Positions 18,795 to 28,486 of a stretch of DNA of 64,000 bases are shown piece by piece (within the stretch, counting starts at the first letter, position 1; each line of letters starts with the position of its first letter). The stretch covers positions 310,001 through 374,000 of the forward strand of contig JAOALD010000001.1 of assembly GCA_025153755.1 (NCBI GenBank). The letters run 5' to 3'. This DNA comes from SAR92 clade bacterium H921 (GTDB lineage Bacteria > Pseudomonadota > Gammaproteobacteria > Pseudomonadales > Porticoccaceae). The position numbers were made by a program, and so were the translations under genes. Below the pieces are notes generated by a model. The model saw only the letters and a list, made by a program, of their open reading frames with translations, was not told where the DNA came from and made no database searches.

Positions 18795-19871
18795 ATGACG
18801 TCGCATCAGTTACACAGAATGTTGCTCGATAATCTCAATACTGCGGTACTGCTGCTGGATGGGGATATGTTGATCGACTACATAAACCCTGCTGCCGAGG
18901 CGCTTTTGCAGACCAGCAGCCTTAAGTTGCGTGGCACTGCCGCCAATGAGCTTTTTGTAGACAGCGGTCTATCTTTACAAACCTTGCACGATACCTTGCA
19001 AACTGGTCATCCTCATATTCGACGGCATGAGCATTTGCGCCTACCTACCTCTGAGTCCTCACAGGTAGATTACACAGTTACCCCGGTGGATATAACCACT
19101 AGCCGTATGCTGTTGATGGAGATGCAACCTATTGATCGGTTTTTGAAAATTAACCGCGAAGAGGCTCTACTTTCAGTCCATCACACATCGAAGAGCCTGA
19201 TTCGTGGTTTAGCTCACGAGATTAAAAATCCCCTGGGAGGTATTCGGGGCGCGGCACAATTACTCGGTCAAGAAATAATCGACAGCGGCATGGGCGGTGA
19301 AACACAGGAGCTGTGCCAGATTATTACCACAGAAACTGATCGTTTACGCAATCTAGTTGATCGCTTGCTGGGGCCCAATCATCTGCCCCGTCTAGCGCCC
19401 ATTAATATGCATGAAGTCACAGAGCATGTATCCGCGCTGATTGAAGCAGAGGTGCAGGGCAAGCTAGTTTTTGTGCGTGACTATGATCCCAGTATCCCAG
19501 AGATAAAGGGCGATCGCGAGCAGCTCATTCAGGCTGTTTTAAATGTAGTGCGCAATGCCATGCAAGCCCTTTTAGATTCAGACCAGTCAAGCCCCAAAAT
19601 CATACTGAAAACGCGTATCCAGCGCAGTTTTACCATCGCTGGTGTGCACCACAAAGTAGTCTGTAAGTTAGAAATTATTGATAACGGTCCAGGGGTCTCT
19701 GAAAATATCAAAGAGCGAATATTCTTCCCCATGATTAGCGGGCGCAGCGAGGGCTCAGGGTTAGGTTTAACCATTGCTCAGACTGCCATTAATGGTCATC
19801 AGGGCATTATTGAATGTGAATCGGAGCCTGGCAACACCAGCTTTGCACTCTATTTACCTATAAAGGTTTAG
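18795..19871 (+). CDS. glnL: Nitrogen sensor histidine kinase NtrB
   Basis: The 358 residues match cytosolic NtrB (GlnL), which phosphorylates or dephosphorylates NtrC under control of PII. The order is a PAS domain (residues 8-110), HisKA with LAHEIKNPLGGIRGAAQLL (phospho-accepting His), and HATPase with NVVRNAMQAL (N box) and DNGPGVS and GSGLGL (G boxes). There are no membrane segments. ntrC follows after one base. Confidence 0.94.
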   Translation: MTSHQLHRMLLDNLNTAVLLLDGDMLIDYINPAAEALLQTSSLKLRGTAANELFVDSGLSLQTLHDTLQTGHPHIRRHEHLRLPTSESSQVDYTVTPVDITTSRMLLMEMQPIDRFLKINREEALLSVHHTSKSLIRGLAHEIKNPLGGIRGAAQLLGQEIIDSGMGGETQELCQIITTETDRLRNLVDRLLGPNHLPRLAPINMHEVTEHVSALIEAEVQGKLVFVRDYDPSIPEIKGDREQLIQAVLNVVRNAMQALLDSDQSSPKIILKTRIQRSFTIAGVHHKVVCKLEIIDNGPGVSENIKERIFFPMISGRSEGSGLGLTIAQTAINGHQGIIECESEPGNTSFALYLPIKV

Positions 19872-19872
19872 C

Positions 19873-21297
19873 ATGGAAATTACGTCAGAAATTTGGATAG
19901 CAGAAGATGACAGGTCATTGCGTTGGGTGATGGAAAAAGCCATTAGCCGTGACGGGATAGAGGTGCGTAGTTTTGAATCTGGGGACGATTTACTCAAAGC
20001 CCTAAAATTGGCACAACCAGAAATCATTATCTCCGATATTCGTATGCCCGGCATTGACGGACTCGAGTTGCTGGCCGAAATCCATAATAACTGGCCACAA
20101 ATTCCCATGATCATTACCACGGCTCACTCTGACCTGGATAGTGCCGTGGCTGCATATCAGGGGGGTGCATTTGAGTATCTGCCAAAGCCATTTGACCTAG
20201 AGGAGCTAGTTGATGTTGCCCGCCGTGCTATGTCATTTGCCAAAGAGCAGCGCTCTGCGGACACGCCAGTAGAACGCGCGGTAGCAGTTCAGGAAATTAT
20301 TGGCGAGGCTCCCGCGATGCAGGAAGTCTTCAGAGCTATTGGACGGCTGTCCAACTCCAATATTACCGTGTTGATTAACGGAGAATCAGGAACAGGAAAA
20401 GAGCTAGTCGCTCAGGCGCTGCACAAGCATAGCCCGCGGCGCAACGCTAAGTTTATCGCTCTTAATATGGCCGCGATTCCAAACGACCTTATTGAGTCAG
20501 AATTATTTGGCCACGAAAAAGGCGCCTTTACCGGAGCCGCTCAGCGTCGCGAAGGACGCTTTGAGCAGTCTGATGGTGGTACATTGTTCTTAGACGAAAT
20601 TGGTGACATGCCTCCCGAAGCGCAGACTAGATTGCTGCGGGTGCTCGCAGATGGAGAGTTCTATCGTGTGGGTGGTCATACCGCGGTAAAAGTTAATGTG
20701 CGCATCATCGCTGCGACCCATCAAAATCTTGAGCATCTAGTCGCTGAAAATAGATTTCGGGAAGATCTATTTCACCGTCTAAATGTTATTCGTGTGCACC
20801 TGCCCAGATTGGCCGATCGTCGCGAAGATATTCCCCAGCTCATGGAGCACTTTTTTCATCGTGCCGCTAAAGAATTAGAAATGGAGCCAAAGATACTGTC
20901 CCCTGAGGCAGAAGATTTCTTCTTTAATCTGCCCTGGCCAGGCAATGTTCGGCAGTTAGAAAATATCTGTCGCTGGTTAACTGTTATGGCAGCTGGCCGA
21001 GAGGTTTTGTTGTCGGATTTACCCCCAGAATTACAGTCAGAGGACGACAAAAAAGAGCAGCGGATACAGGGCGACTGGCAGCAGATGCTGAGGCGTTGGA
21101 GTGAGAGAGAGTTGAGTATAGGTCGTCGCGATATTCTTGCTCAGGCGGTCCCTGAATTCGAGCGCACCATGATAGAAACTGCCATGGCTCATACCGGTGG
21201 GCGTAAGAAAGATGCTGCGCAGTTGTTGGGTTGGGGCCGAAATACTCTGACAAGAAAATTGCAGGAATACAGTATCGAAGGCCGCAATGGCGACTAG
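19873..21297 (+). CDS. glnG: Nitrogen response regulator NtrC
   Basis: A 474-residue sigma-54 activator. The receiver domain has the phospho-Asp in [10 protein letters not shown]. The AAA+ domain has Walker A GESGTGKE, the sigma-54-contacting GAFTGA loop and Walker [10 protein letters not shown]. The C-terminal Fis-type helix-turn-helix is [18 protein letters not shown]. It should act on the NtrC dyads before glnA and before its own operon. Confidence 0.95.
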   Translation: MEITSEIWIAEDDRSLRWVMEKAISRDGIEVRSFESGDDLLKALKLAQPEIIISDIRMPGIDGLELLAEIHNNWPQIPMIITTAHSDLDSAVAAYQGGAFEYLPKPFDLEELVDVARRAMSFAKEQRSADTPVERAVAVQEIIGEAPAMQEVFRAIGRLSNSNITVLINGESGTGKELVAQALHKHSPRRNAKFIALNMAAIPNDLIESELFGHEKGAFTGAAQRREGRFEQSDGGTLFLDEIGDMPPEAQTRLLRVLADGEFYRVGGHTAVKVNVRIIAATHQNLEHLVAENRFREDLFHRLNVIRVHLPRLADRREDIPQLMEHFFHRAAKELEMEPKILSPEAEDFFFNLPWPGNVRQLENICRWLTVMAAGREVLLSDLPPELQSEDDKKEQRIQGDWQQMLRRWSERELSIGRRDILAQAVPEFERTMIETAMAHTGGRKKDAAQLLGWGRNTLTRKLQEYSIEGRNGD

Positions 21298-21324
21298 CCT
21301 GTGAATCCGTTTTAGAGCACAAAA

Positions 21325-21351
21325 AAAACCCCGCCGACTAGGCGGGGTTTT
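21325..21351. terminator. Bidirectional terminator between ntrC and secB
   Basis: AAAACCCCGCC, a five-base loop GACTA, then GGCGGGGTTTT form an 11-bp perfect stem. A-runs and T-runs on both sides serve both converging genes. Confidence 0.92.
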
Positions 21352-21372
21352 AGCATTGAATGGCGATCAAAC

Positions 21373-21885
21373 TCAGTGGGTTGTATCGTCGCTCGTTTCA
21401 GACTCTTTTGCAGCATTGGCTTGAGCCCGTTGCACCGCGGATGCAAACAGCGCATCGAAGTTAATCGGCGGGATCATTAGTGGCGGGAAGCAGCCTTTGA
21501 CCAGTACGTTGTCAATAACCTCACGGGCATAGGGGAATAGCATAGAGGGACAGGTAGTATTGAGCACCTGAGCTAACTGCTGATCAGAGAAGCCTGTCGC
21601 AGTAAATAGCCCTGCTTGCTCGACCTCTACCAAATAAATTGTGTCGTCACCGTCGGTCACAGTGATGGTAACCCGCAGGGCAACCTCAAATAGGCCCTCT
21701 TCAATTTTGCTGGTGCTAGTGTTCAGGTCTTGATTAACCTTTGGCTGCCACTGCTTCTGGAACCCTTCAGCCCCTTGGGGTGTTTCATAGGAGAGGTCTT
21801 TGAGATAGATTCGCTGAACAGTAAACTTAGGTTCATTTGGTGCTTCTGTTGCTGCTTCGGGAGCAGTCGTTGTTTCTTCAGTCAT
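21373..21885 (-). CDS. secB: Export chaperone SecB
   Basis: The 170 residues match SecB, the tetrameric cytosolic chaperone that holds preproteins unfolded for SecA. The family signature appears as VQRIYLKDLSYETP, and CPSMLFPYAREVIDNVLVKG and FPPLMIPPINF are characteristic. The N- and C-terminal tails are acidic. The grxC-secB neighbourhood is conserved in gammaproteobacteria. Confidence 0.95.
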   Translation of the reverse strand: MTEETTTAPEAATEAPNEPKFTVQRIYLKDLSYETPQGAEGFQKQWQPKVNQDLNTSTSKIEEGLFEVALRVTITVTDGDDTIYLVEVEQAGLFTATGFSDQQLAQVLNTTCPSMLFPYAREVIDNVLVKGCFPPLMIPPINFDALFASAVQRAQANAAKESETSDDTTH

Positions 21886-21945
21886 AATTACAAGCCTTCT
21901 AAAATAATTTTTAAGGGTGACGATAAAACCTATTATGGAGGCTAT

Positions 21946-22215
21946 TTAAGTCAATTCAACCCTACTGTTAGTAAGTGATTCTAATTCGCCAGCCAGCTCC
22001 AGTTGACGGAGGTCCGTATAGCCACCGACATGTAACTCTCCTATCCATATTTGGGGGACGGTATTTCTTGAGCTTTTAGTCATTATCTGGGCCCTCAGGT
22101 CAGGATCGCTATCGAGGGGTATATCGCGATAGTTAATCCCCTTGGCCGTTAAGAGGCGACGTGCAGCGGTGCAGAAGGGGCAGAACCGCGTACCATAAAG
22201 TACAACTTCAGACAT
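21946..22215 (-). CDS. grxC: Glutaredoxin 3
   Basis: The 89-residue dithiol glutaredoxin has active site CPFC in GTRFCPFCTAARRLL, cis-Pro motif TVPQIWIG and the GG glutathione-binding motif HVGGYTD. It reduces disulfides and mixed glutathione disulfides. The order rhodanese-grxC-secB matches Pseudomonas. Confidence 0.94.
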   Translation of the reverse strand: MSEVVLYGTRFCPFCTAARRLLTAKGINYRDIPLDSDPDLRAQIMTKSSRNTVPQIWIGELHVGGYTDLRQLELAGELESLTNSRVELT

Positions 22216-22256
22216 TATTTTTCCTTTTGTGATGGGTACCCTTCATGCTGTTGGAC

Positions 22257-22676
22257 CTAGTCTTTAATTCCCTGCACGGTCGGCATCTGCTGCCCTTGCC
22301 ATTCAGTCATTCCACCACTCATGCGTCGGACGTCATATCCTTCTTTGGTAAGTGATCTTCCGACACCGCCGGCGTGCTGCCCCATCTGATCTGTCACCAC
22401 GATGATTTTGCTACGGTTCTTTTCCAGTTCGCTGATGCGGCTAGCTAACTTGGTGTGAGGGATATTTATTGCGCCGTGAATATGCCCAGCCTGGAACTCA
22501 TTAGCGGAGCGAACATCAACCAAGGCTGCCTGATCTGCATTCATCATTGCAACTACTTCAGTAACGGCAATAGGCTTGCCACCCTTGGTGCGCTCAGTAA
22601 ATGCAAAGACATACAATAACAGCAAAAAGACACTTATAAGAACCCATTGTTCGCTGGCAAAGATAAAAATATCCAC
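22257..22676 (-). CDS. YibN-like membrane-anchored rhodanese-fold protein
   Basis: The 139 residues have one N-terminal membrane helix (about residues 9-26) and a single rhodanese domain (VDVRSANEFQAGHIHGAINIP). The position of the catalytic cysteine is occupied by VVTDQMGQHA, with no Cys. E. coli YibN also lacks it there, so the protein is probably not a sulfurtransferase. It lies between grxC and the PHP gene. Confidence 0.82.
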   Translation of the reverse strand: MDIFIFASEQWVLISVFLLLLYVFAFTERTKGGKPIAVTEVVAMMNADQAALVDVRSANEFQAGHIHGAINIPHTKLASRISELEKNRSKIIVVTDQMGQHAGGVGRSLTKEGYDVRRMSGGMTEWQGQQMPTVQGIKD

Positions 22677-22793
22677 TTAGTTACACTCATTAGTTATTGT
22701 TGACAGTCTGCTATACCGACTGGGGCGCGCAAGTATACACGCGATTGAGGCAGGGTGGAATTGAACCAGCCCAATTGAGTTTTGGGTCGTCAC

Positions 22794-23615
22794 TTAGTGC
22801 CAGCGATGCCATACAGGCATGCAGCTTTCGGGCAGTGCGCCAACCTTGCCAAGGGCAGCCCAAGGTTGGTCTGCAGAGTGAAAGTCAGAACCGCAAGATG
22901 CAAGAAGACCGTGTTTGTTGCACATTATCGAGAGATCTTTAGTGATCGAAGGCACCTGCCGACCAGAAATAACTTCCATCCCTTCACCGCCAGCGTCAGC
23001 AAACTCGCCTAGCAACTCAACCAGTTTGGTTCTGGTTAATTTATATTTCAAAGGATGGGCTAGTACAGCGACACCGCCGGCCTCGCGAATCCAACTAACC
23101 ACAGTGGGGATATCGGCCCATTGCTCTTTAATATCTCCCGCTTTGCCTGCTCCAAGGTACTTCTTAAAAGCTTGTGCCACCGAACTCACCGCGCCAATGG
23201 CAACTAGGTGCTGGGCAAAGTGAGGTCGACCTACTTGACCGCCAGAGGTATAGCTTATTGCGCCCTCAAGGCAGTTTTCGAAACCTAGGCGGTGCAGCTT
23301 TTCGGCGATTTTTTCTCCGCGTTCGCTGCGGGCCTTGGACTGTTGTGCCACAGCCTCCAAAATCGAGTCGCTGGACATATCAAGGTTTAGGCCGACTATA
23401 TGCACCCCAGATTTTCGCCACTGACTAGATAATTCAATGCCGGGGATAATACGCAGATTGGCCGGAGCCTCATCGATCGCTCGATAGGCCGCTAGGGTGT
23501 CATGGTCAGTTATAGATAACATGTCGATATTTCGTTCGACGGCAAGATCAATCAGTGCCGACGGCGCTAGAGATCCGTCCGAGAGGTTGGTATGGCAGTG
23601 CAAATCTACGTTCAT
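22794..23615 (-). CDS. PHP-domain phosphoesterase of the RNase AM/TrpH (YciV) family
   Basis: The 273 residues form a PHP metal-dependent hydrolase. Metal ligands are seen as DLHCHTNLSDG at the start, SITDHDTL, then VLAHPLKY and GSDFHSAD near the C-terminus. Family members remove 5' nucleotides from RNA or dephosphorylate 3',5'-bisphosphonucleosides. The gene is divergent from sprT. Confidence 0.88.
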   Translation of the reverse strand: MNVDLHCHTNLSDGSLAPSALIDLAVERNIDMLSITDHDTLAAYRAIDEAPANLRIIPGIELSSQWRKSGVHIVGLNLDMSSDSILEAVAQQSKARSERGEKIAEKLHRLGFENCLEGAISYTSGGQVGRPHFAQHLVAIGAVSSVAQAFKKYLGAGKAGDIKEQWADIPTVVSWIREAGGVAVLAHPLKYKLTRTKLVELLGEFADAGGEGMEVISGRQVPSITKDLSIMCNKHGLLASCGSDFHSADQPWAALGKVGALPESCMPVWHRWH

Positions 23616-23677
23616 AAAAACACAGTTTCAGATCGGAGTTTTATTGTACCAGTCTTCATAGGCTTTATAATCACTTA

Positions 23678-24220
23678 ATGAGTCGTAATCAGATAATCAC
23701 CCCGATTTCTCAGCAGCAGCAGGCTGAGGTTATTGCAGCCACCAACCGTTGTATTGATCGGGCATCAGTTCTCTATGGTCGTGTTTTTGAGACCTTGCCC
23801 ATAAATTTTGATCTGCAGGGTCGTTGCGCAGGCATGTATCAGGTGCGCGGCTCCATGCGCCGTATTCGATTTAATCCCTGGCTATTTGCAAAGTATTATC
23901 AGGATAGTATTAGCGATACCGTTACCCACGAAGTCGCCCATTATATTGTCGACAGACTTTATGGTTTAAAGCGAGTAAAGCCACATGGTGCCGAGTGGAA
24001 AAAAATAATGCTAGACCTAGGTGCCATACCCAAGGCTACCGCAAATTATGATTTGACTGGTATCCCAACTCGCCAGTATCAGCGTTTCGCCTATAGCTGT
24101 GGCTGTAGAACCCACAGACTAACGGCCATAAGGCACCGCAAAATTATTGAGTATGGCGCCAAATATCTGTGCCAGTTTTGTCATGGCCGCCTAGTTGCAG
24201 CACCTCAGGAGACGTTATGA
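23678..24220 (+). CDS. sprT: SprT-family metalloprotease-like protein
   Basis: The 180 residues match the SprT domain: zinc motif HEVAHYIVD with a downstream His in KPHGAEW, and a C-terminal zinc ribbon (SCGCRTH and LCQFCHG). The family is related to eukaryotic Spartan proteases acting on DNA-protein crosslinks. The bacterial role is poorly defined. The stop overlaps the next start (ATGA). Confidence 0.88.
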   Translation: MSRNQIITPISQQQQAEVIAATNRCIDRASVLYGRVFETLPINFDLQGRCAGMYQVRGSMRRIRFNPWLFAKYYQDSISDTVTHEVAHYIVDRLYGLKRVKPHGAEWKKIMLDLGAIPKATANYDLTGIPTRQYQRFAYSCGCRTHRLTAIRHRKIIEYGAKYLCQFCHGRLVAAPQETL

Positions 24221-24465
24221 GTCAGTGGTACGTCTATATGATCCGAGCCAGTGATCAGTCGCTGTATACAGGTATAACAACAGATTTAGAGCGGCGACTG
24301 ACAGAGCATCAGTCGGGTAAGGCTGGTGCCAAATATTTCCGTGGGCGCAGTGCTGTCAAGATGGTGTACAGCGAGCAAGCAGCTAATCGAAGTGAGGCCA
24401 GTATACGTGAGGCGGCGATTAAAAAAATGTCCAGAACTAGAAAATTAGCCCTAATAGAGCCATAA
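24217..24465 (+). CDS. GIY-YIG domain protein (YhbQ-like)
   Basis: The 82 residues are essentially a single GIY-YIG nuclease domain: WYVYMIRASDQSLYTGITTDLERRLTEH, with Arg and Glu further in. E. coli YhbQ-like proteins of this size are small nucleases linked to DNA repair. The start is the ATG overlapping the sprT stop by four bases; a longer frame inside sprT is unlikely. Confidence 0.88.
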   Translation: MSQWYVYMIRASDQSLYTGITTDLERRLTEHQSGKAGAKYFRGRSAVKMVYSEQAANRSEASIREAAIKKMSRTRKLALIEP

Positions 24466-24466
24466 G

Positions 24467-24477
24467 CTGTATATACA
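24467..24477. promoter_or_regulatory. HutC-type operator half, distal
   Basis: CTGTATATACA, followed by A rather than the final G of a perfect palindrome. It matches the promoter-proximal palindrome 79 bases downstream. Confidence 0.5.
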
Positions 24478-24545
24478 ATATTTAAAATAAATATGGCTTT
24501 TGAATCTCAATATAGCGTATCATTTTTAAAATAACTTGAATTAAA

Positions 24546-24557
24546 CTGTATATACAG
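24546..24557. promoter_or_regulatory. HutC-type operator, proximal
   Basis: CTGTATATACAG is a perfect 12-bp palindrome 54 bases before the GntR-family gene. It resembles the TGTATATACA-type sites of HutC regulators, which suggests autoregulation. Confidence 0.65.
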
Positions 24558-24610
24558 ATATAAGTTGGCTATACATATTAGAGCGAACTGATACCAGGCT
24601 GACAGAGACC

Positions 24611-25312
24611 ATGAAATTACCCCAATTTGCACTGATTAAACAGTATATCCAGAACCATATAGACAGTGGGGCCTGGCCCGTGGGCACCCGAACCCCCTCA
24701 GAAAATGACCTCTGTGGCATGTTTTCTGTCAGTCGCATGACCGCCCGTCGGGCATTACAGGAATTGGCCGATCAAAACATACTTTCTCGGGTGCCGGGTT
24801 CGGGTACCTTTGTCGCAGATTTAGCGCCGGCTAAACCAAGCGTAGAGATCTATAATCCCGTGGATCGGGTACGACAAACCGATGGTTATAGTAGCCGAAC
24901 CTTATCCTTGGAGGCTATTTCGGCAACACCAGAGCTTGCGCAACTGTTCCATATACAGGCTGGCGGAGAAATATTTAAGGTAGTGATTGTTCACCTTGAT
25001 AGAGCCCAACCCATTCAGTGGCAGACGACTTATGTGAATCCACAGCTGGTACCTGCTTTTTTGAAGCAAAATTACGCTAAGGTCAGTCCAGACGCCTATC
25101 TAGATTGGATAGTCCCGGCCAATAGTTTAGATCACCAGTTGCTAGCCGTACTGCCCACCCCATTGCAACGCCGCGAGCTAGGCCTTAATGCTGAAAGCTC
25201 TGCGGTGTGCTTGCAAATAAATCGTCGCTGCTGGAGTAAACAGGTTGTCAGCACCTACTCGGAGCTAGTACATCCTGCCAATCAGTTTTACCTAGGCCCA
25301 GACCTAGCTTAA
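24611..25312 (+). CDS. GntR-family regulator with UTRA domain, HutC-like
   Basis: The 233 residues comprise an N-terminal winged helix (LIKQYIQNHIDSG to GSGTFVADL, with PSENDLCGMFSVSRMTARRAL) and a C-terminal UTRA ligand-binding domain. The C-terminus RRCWSKQVVSTYSELVHP resembles HutC, the urocanate-responsive repressor of histidine utilisation. No hut genes lie in the window, so the regulon is elsewhere or the ligand differs. The palindromes upstream fit HutC sites. Confidence 0.85.
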   Translation: MKLPQFALIKQYIQNHIDSGAWPVGTRTPSENDLCGMFSVSRMTARRALQELADQNILSRVPGSGTFVADLAPAKPSVEIYNPVDRVRQTDGYSSRTLSLEAISATPELAQLFHIQAGGEIFKVVIVHLDRAQPIQWQTTYVNPQLVPAFLKQNYAKVSPDAYLDWIVPANSLDHQLLAVLPTPLQRRELGLNAESSAVCLQINRRCWSKQVVSTYSELVHPANQFYLGPDLA

Positions 25313-25326
25313 CCTCGAGATCTGCA

Positions 25327-25815
25327 ATGAAAAAAATAGCCGTTTTTGTCGATGTACAGAATATTTATTACACCGTTAAAGAAGCCTACGACTGCCACTT
25401 TAATTACCGTGCCCTTTGGCAGCAGCTAAGTGACGAGGGTGAGATCATCATTGCTAATGCCTATGCTATTGAGCGCAACGATTCTCAACAGCAGAGCTTC
25501 CAGCAAATTCTGCGGCGAATAGGGTTTGATATAAAATTAAAGCCTTACATACAGCGCAGCGATGGATCTGCCAAGGGGGACTGGGATGTGGGGCTAACAA
25601 TTGATGTCATGGATGCTGTTGCCAGTTCCCAACAAGATGTAGATCAGGTGGTGTTGCTGTCCGGTGACGGTGATTTTGATTTGTTGTTGAAGCGAGTTAA
25701 CCAGGGCTATGGCGTAGATACTCTAGTTTATGGGGTAGAGTCATTGACGGCGGCATCGCTAATTGATGCCGCTGTACAATATAGGCCAATAAAAGCACAG
25801 TTACTATTATGTTAG
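25327..25815 (+). CDS. NYN-domain (LabA-like) protein
   Basis: The 162 residues have the PIN-like NYN fold: FVDVQNIYY, GDWDVGLTIDVM and LLSGDGDFDLLL carry the conserved acidic residues of a metal-dependent ribonuclease site. It follows the HutC-like gene by 14 bases and may be co-transcribed. The biological target is unknown. Confidence 0.85.
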   Translation: MKKIAVFVDVQNIYYTVKEAYDCHFNYRALWQQLSDEGEIIIANAYAIERNDSQQQSFQQILRRIGFDIKLKPYIQRSDGSAKGDWDVGLTIDVMDAVASSQQDVDQVVLLSGDGDFDLLLKRVNQGYGVDTLVYGVESLTAASLIDAAVQYRPIKAQLLLC

Positions 25816-25845
25816 TTTGCGCTTACTATCTCTATGATGCCTTTT

Positions 25846-26214
25846 TTAAGTGATTATTCCGCTACCACCCATATTGCCGCCACCCTGACCAGGCACCACA
25901 ATCTGCGAAGCTTGCTCGCGGCGCATTTTCTCAATTTCTCGCCCTGCTTCCTCGACAGCCACCTGCGCCTTAGCCGCAAAATCTTGAGCCGCCTCGCCAA
26001 CCGTAGTGCCGGCTAATTCGAAATTAAGCGGCACAGCGCCCATAGGGGTCATTACCTGAGCCGAGCCAAAAAAGGCAACTGTGCGCGATGGGTCATCCGA
26101 ACCATCCGCCTTAATAGGGGTCATTTTACGGATTGCACCCATCTTTTGATCGGTATAATTTTCTTCACGAAATAGGCCGTTAGGATCCATTTCAGTATTG
26201 TTTTCATCGCTCAT
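25846..26214 (-). CDS. Conserved hypothetical cytosolic protein
   Basis: The 122 residues show no signal or membrane segment. A central FFGSAQVMTPMGAVPLNFEL is followed by an Ala/Glu-rich helix and a Gly-rich tail. I recall similar small proteins in marine gammaproteobacteria but no function. It could be a subunit or scaffold; nothing around it is informative. Confidence 0.7.
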   Translation of the reverse strand: MSDENNTEMDPNGLFREENYTDQKMGAIRKMTPIKADGSDDPSRTVAFFGSAQVMTPMGAVPLNFELAGTTVGEAAQDFAAKAQVAVEEAGREIEKMRREQASQIVVPGQGGGNMGGSGIIT

Positions 26215-26282
26215 AATTAAATTTCAACGGTAGTGGATTGAAGTCTTACACCCTAGCAGACAAGACCAGACAGTAAAAGCGA

Positions 26283-27476
26283 TCAGTCAGTTGGCGCTGG
26301 TAATTGTCTGGCTACTAGGCCACTGGCGACGATCATAAGTGCGGACATAAGCAGGCAACTGGCTAGTCCACTGTACTGATATATCAAGCCAGATAATATT
26401 GTTCCTAGTAAACGGCCACCGGCATTGGCCATGTAGTAAAAGCCCACGTCCAAAGATACTGAGTCATGTTTTGCATAGGCGACAATCAAGTAGGAGTGCA
26501 GACTTGAATTTACTGCAAAGAGCACGGCAAAAAATACTAGCCCAACAACTACAGCAACCGAAGGGTTGAGCTCATAATGCAGACCGGCAGCCATTAGACA
26601 GGGCGCAACAAGAAGCAGATTTGCCCATTTGAATAATGCTGTGCCATTGGTGACTGCGCCATCAGGATTGGTAATACGCGGGGCCACTGTTTGTATGGCC
26701 CCATAGCCAATAATCCAGGCCGCCATCAACGAGCCTACTTCTATATGGGTCCACGCCAATTGGCTCTGCAAAAATACGGGCAGTGCCACAACAAACCATA
26801 CATCTCGGCCACAAAATAAAAACATTCTTGCCAGCGATAATCGGTTGATTCGCTCAGACTTTAACAATGAGTCCCGCAGTTTGGTTTTAAAGCTGGTCTT
26901 ACCATTGTTGGTCTCAAGAACGAAAAAGCCCAGCGTCAAAACTGTAATCAACAAGCCGATCAACAAGCCAATGGTGTTGTGAAAACCAAACCATGCCAGT
27001 AGCGCTCCACCGAGGAAAAACCCCAGACCTTTGAGCGCATTTTTAGAGCCGGTTAAAAGCGCAATCCAGCGGTAGAGACTGTTTTGCGCAGAATCTGGAA
27101 GCAGTGCTTTAATGCTACTTTTGGCGCTCATCTTACTCAGATCTTTGGCTATACCTGACAGGGCCTGAGCCAGCATCACATAGGTTACAGTCAATGCAGT
27201 GGTATCTTTAAGCAATATTGTCAAAGAAAGTATCTGCACAGCCAAGCCAATTTGTAATGTGCGAGTTAGGCCTAAGCGCGTGGCTAGCCAGCCACCATAG
27301 AGGTTGGTGACCATACCGAAAAATTCATAGAGTAAAAACAGACTGGCAATCTCAATTGGGCTGTAACCTAAACCATGAAAGAACAGCAATACCAGCATGC
27401 GCAGGGCACCGTCTGTCAGGGTAAATGCCCAGTAACTAAGGGTGACACAGATGTACTGTATAACAGCGCCGCCCAT
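26283..27476 (-). CDS. arsJ: Organoarsenical efflux transporter ArsJ
   Basis: The 397-residue MFS transporter has about 12 helices and the ArsJ N-terminal signature YWAFTLTDGALRMLVLLFFH. ArsJ exports 1-arseno-3-phosphoglycerate, made when GAPDH uses arsenate instead of phosphate; the product then decays outside and releases arsenate. The gene follows the GAPDH gene by five bases, the known gap-arsJ arrangement. No arsR or arsC is nearby. Confidence 0.87.
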   Translation of the reverse strand: MGGAVIQYICVTLSYWAFTLTDGALRMLVLLFFHGLGYSPIEIASLFLLYEFFGMVTNLYGGWLATRLGLTRTLQIGLAVQILSLTILLKDTTALTVTYVMLAQALSGIAKDLSKMSAKSSIKALLPDSAQNSLYRWIALLTGSKNALKGLGFFLGGALLAWFGFHNTIGLLIGLLITVLTLGFFVLETNNGKTSFKTKLRDSLLKSERINRLSLARMFLFCGRDVWFVVALPVFLQSQLAWTHIEVGSLMAAWIIGYGAIQTVAPRITNPDGAVTNGTALFKWANLLLVAPCLMAAGLHYELNPSVAVVVGLVFFAVLFAVNSSLHSYLIVAYAKHDSVSLDVGFYYMANAGGRLLGTILSGLIYQYSGLASCLLMSALMIVASGLVARQLPAPTD

Positions 27477-27481
27477 TACCG

Positions 27482-28486
27482 TTATTGAATCGACGCCGCG
27501 ACTTTAGCGACTAGCTCCATCATACGATTGACGTAGCCTGTTTCATTGTCATACCAGATGAGAACTTTAACCTGTGTATCATTAATGACCATGGTTGAAA
27601 GGCCATCGACAATGCCAGAGCGTTTATCATTAGTGTAGTCGATGGATACCAGTGGCAACTCTTCATAACCTAAAATGCCTTTGAGACGCCCCTCGGCCGC
27701 AGCCATTAGCGCCGCATTAACCTGTTCTGTAGTTACCTGCTGTTGCAGTTCAAATACACAGTCGGTCAGCGAGGCATTGGCCAGAGGTACACGTACCGCG
27801 ATGCCATTAAGTCGGCCCTTTAGTTGGGGAAAAATTTCAGTGATAGCCGTAGCGGACCCGGTGCTGGTAGGAATTAGGGACATGCTGCTAGCACGAGCGC
27901 GGCGCAAATCACTGTGGTATTCATCGAGGATACTTTGAGTATTGGTTATGTCATGAATAGTGGTAATTGATCCATGTTCGATTCCAAAGCTGTTGTGTAA
28001 CACATCGATCACAGGCGCTAGGCAATTAGTGGTGCAAGATGCCGCGGTGACAATATCCTGCCCCTGATACAGATCATCATTAACTCCCATAACTATATTT
28101 AAGGTGCCATCTTTAATCGGTGCCGAAACCACTACCTTGGTCACGCCATGCTCAAAGTAGGGAGCTAGCACCTGCTTAGATTTAAATGTTCCAGTGCACT
28201 CAACCACTATATCGACCGCTGCCCAGGCGCCCTGTTCAATGGTTTTGGTTGAGGAAAAGTTAATCGCTTTACCATCAACAATAATTTGATTATTAGCCTG
28301 ATTGACCGATACTTCGCGATCCCAGGTGCCATGGACTGAATCAAAGCGCAATAGATGTGCCGCACTTTTAGCGTCACCTGCAATCTCATTAATATGAGTG
28401 ATTTCAAAGCCCGGAGAATCCCAGGCTGCCCTAAGGGCCAATCTTCCAATACGGCCGAAGCCGTTAATGCCTACCTTAACTGTCAT
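27482..28486 (-). CDS. gap: ArsJ-associated glyceraldehyde-3-phosphate dehydrogenase
   Basis: The 334 residues form a GAPDH with NAD motif [10 protein letters not shown] and catalytic Cys in [10 protein letters not shown]. The phosphate-binding residues are in the usual order, and the C-terminus [12 protein letters not shown] is typical. The N-terminal segment [17 protein letters not shown] resembles the ArsJ-linked subfamily rather than glycolytic GapA. It would form 1-arseno-3-phosphoglycerate from arsenate for export by ArsJ. It could also serve glycolysis if no other gap exists. Confidence 0.9.
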   Translation of the reverse strand: MTVKVGINGFGRIGRLALRAAWDSPGFEITHINEIAGDAKSAAHLLRFDSVHGTWDREVSVNQANNQIIVDGKAINFSSTKTIEQGAWAAVDIVVECTGTFKSKQVLAPYFEHGVTKVVVSAPIKDGTLNIVMGVNDDLYQGQDIVTAASCTTNCLAPVIDVLHNSFGIEHGSITTIHDITNTQSILDEYHSDLRRARASSMSLIPTSTGSATAITEIFPQLKGRLNGIAVRVPLANASLTDCVFELQQQVTTEQVNAALMAAAEGRLKGILGYEELPLVSIDYTNDKRSGIVDGLSTMVINDTQVKVLIWYDNETGYVNRMMELVAKVAASIQ

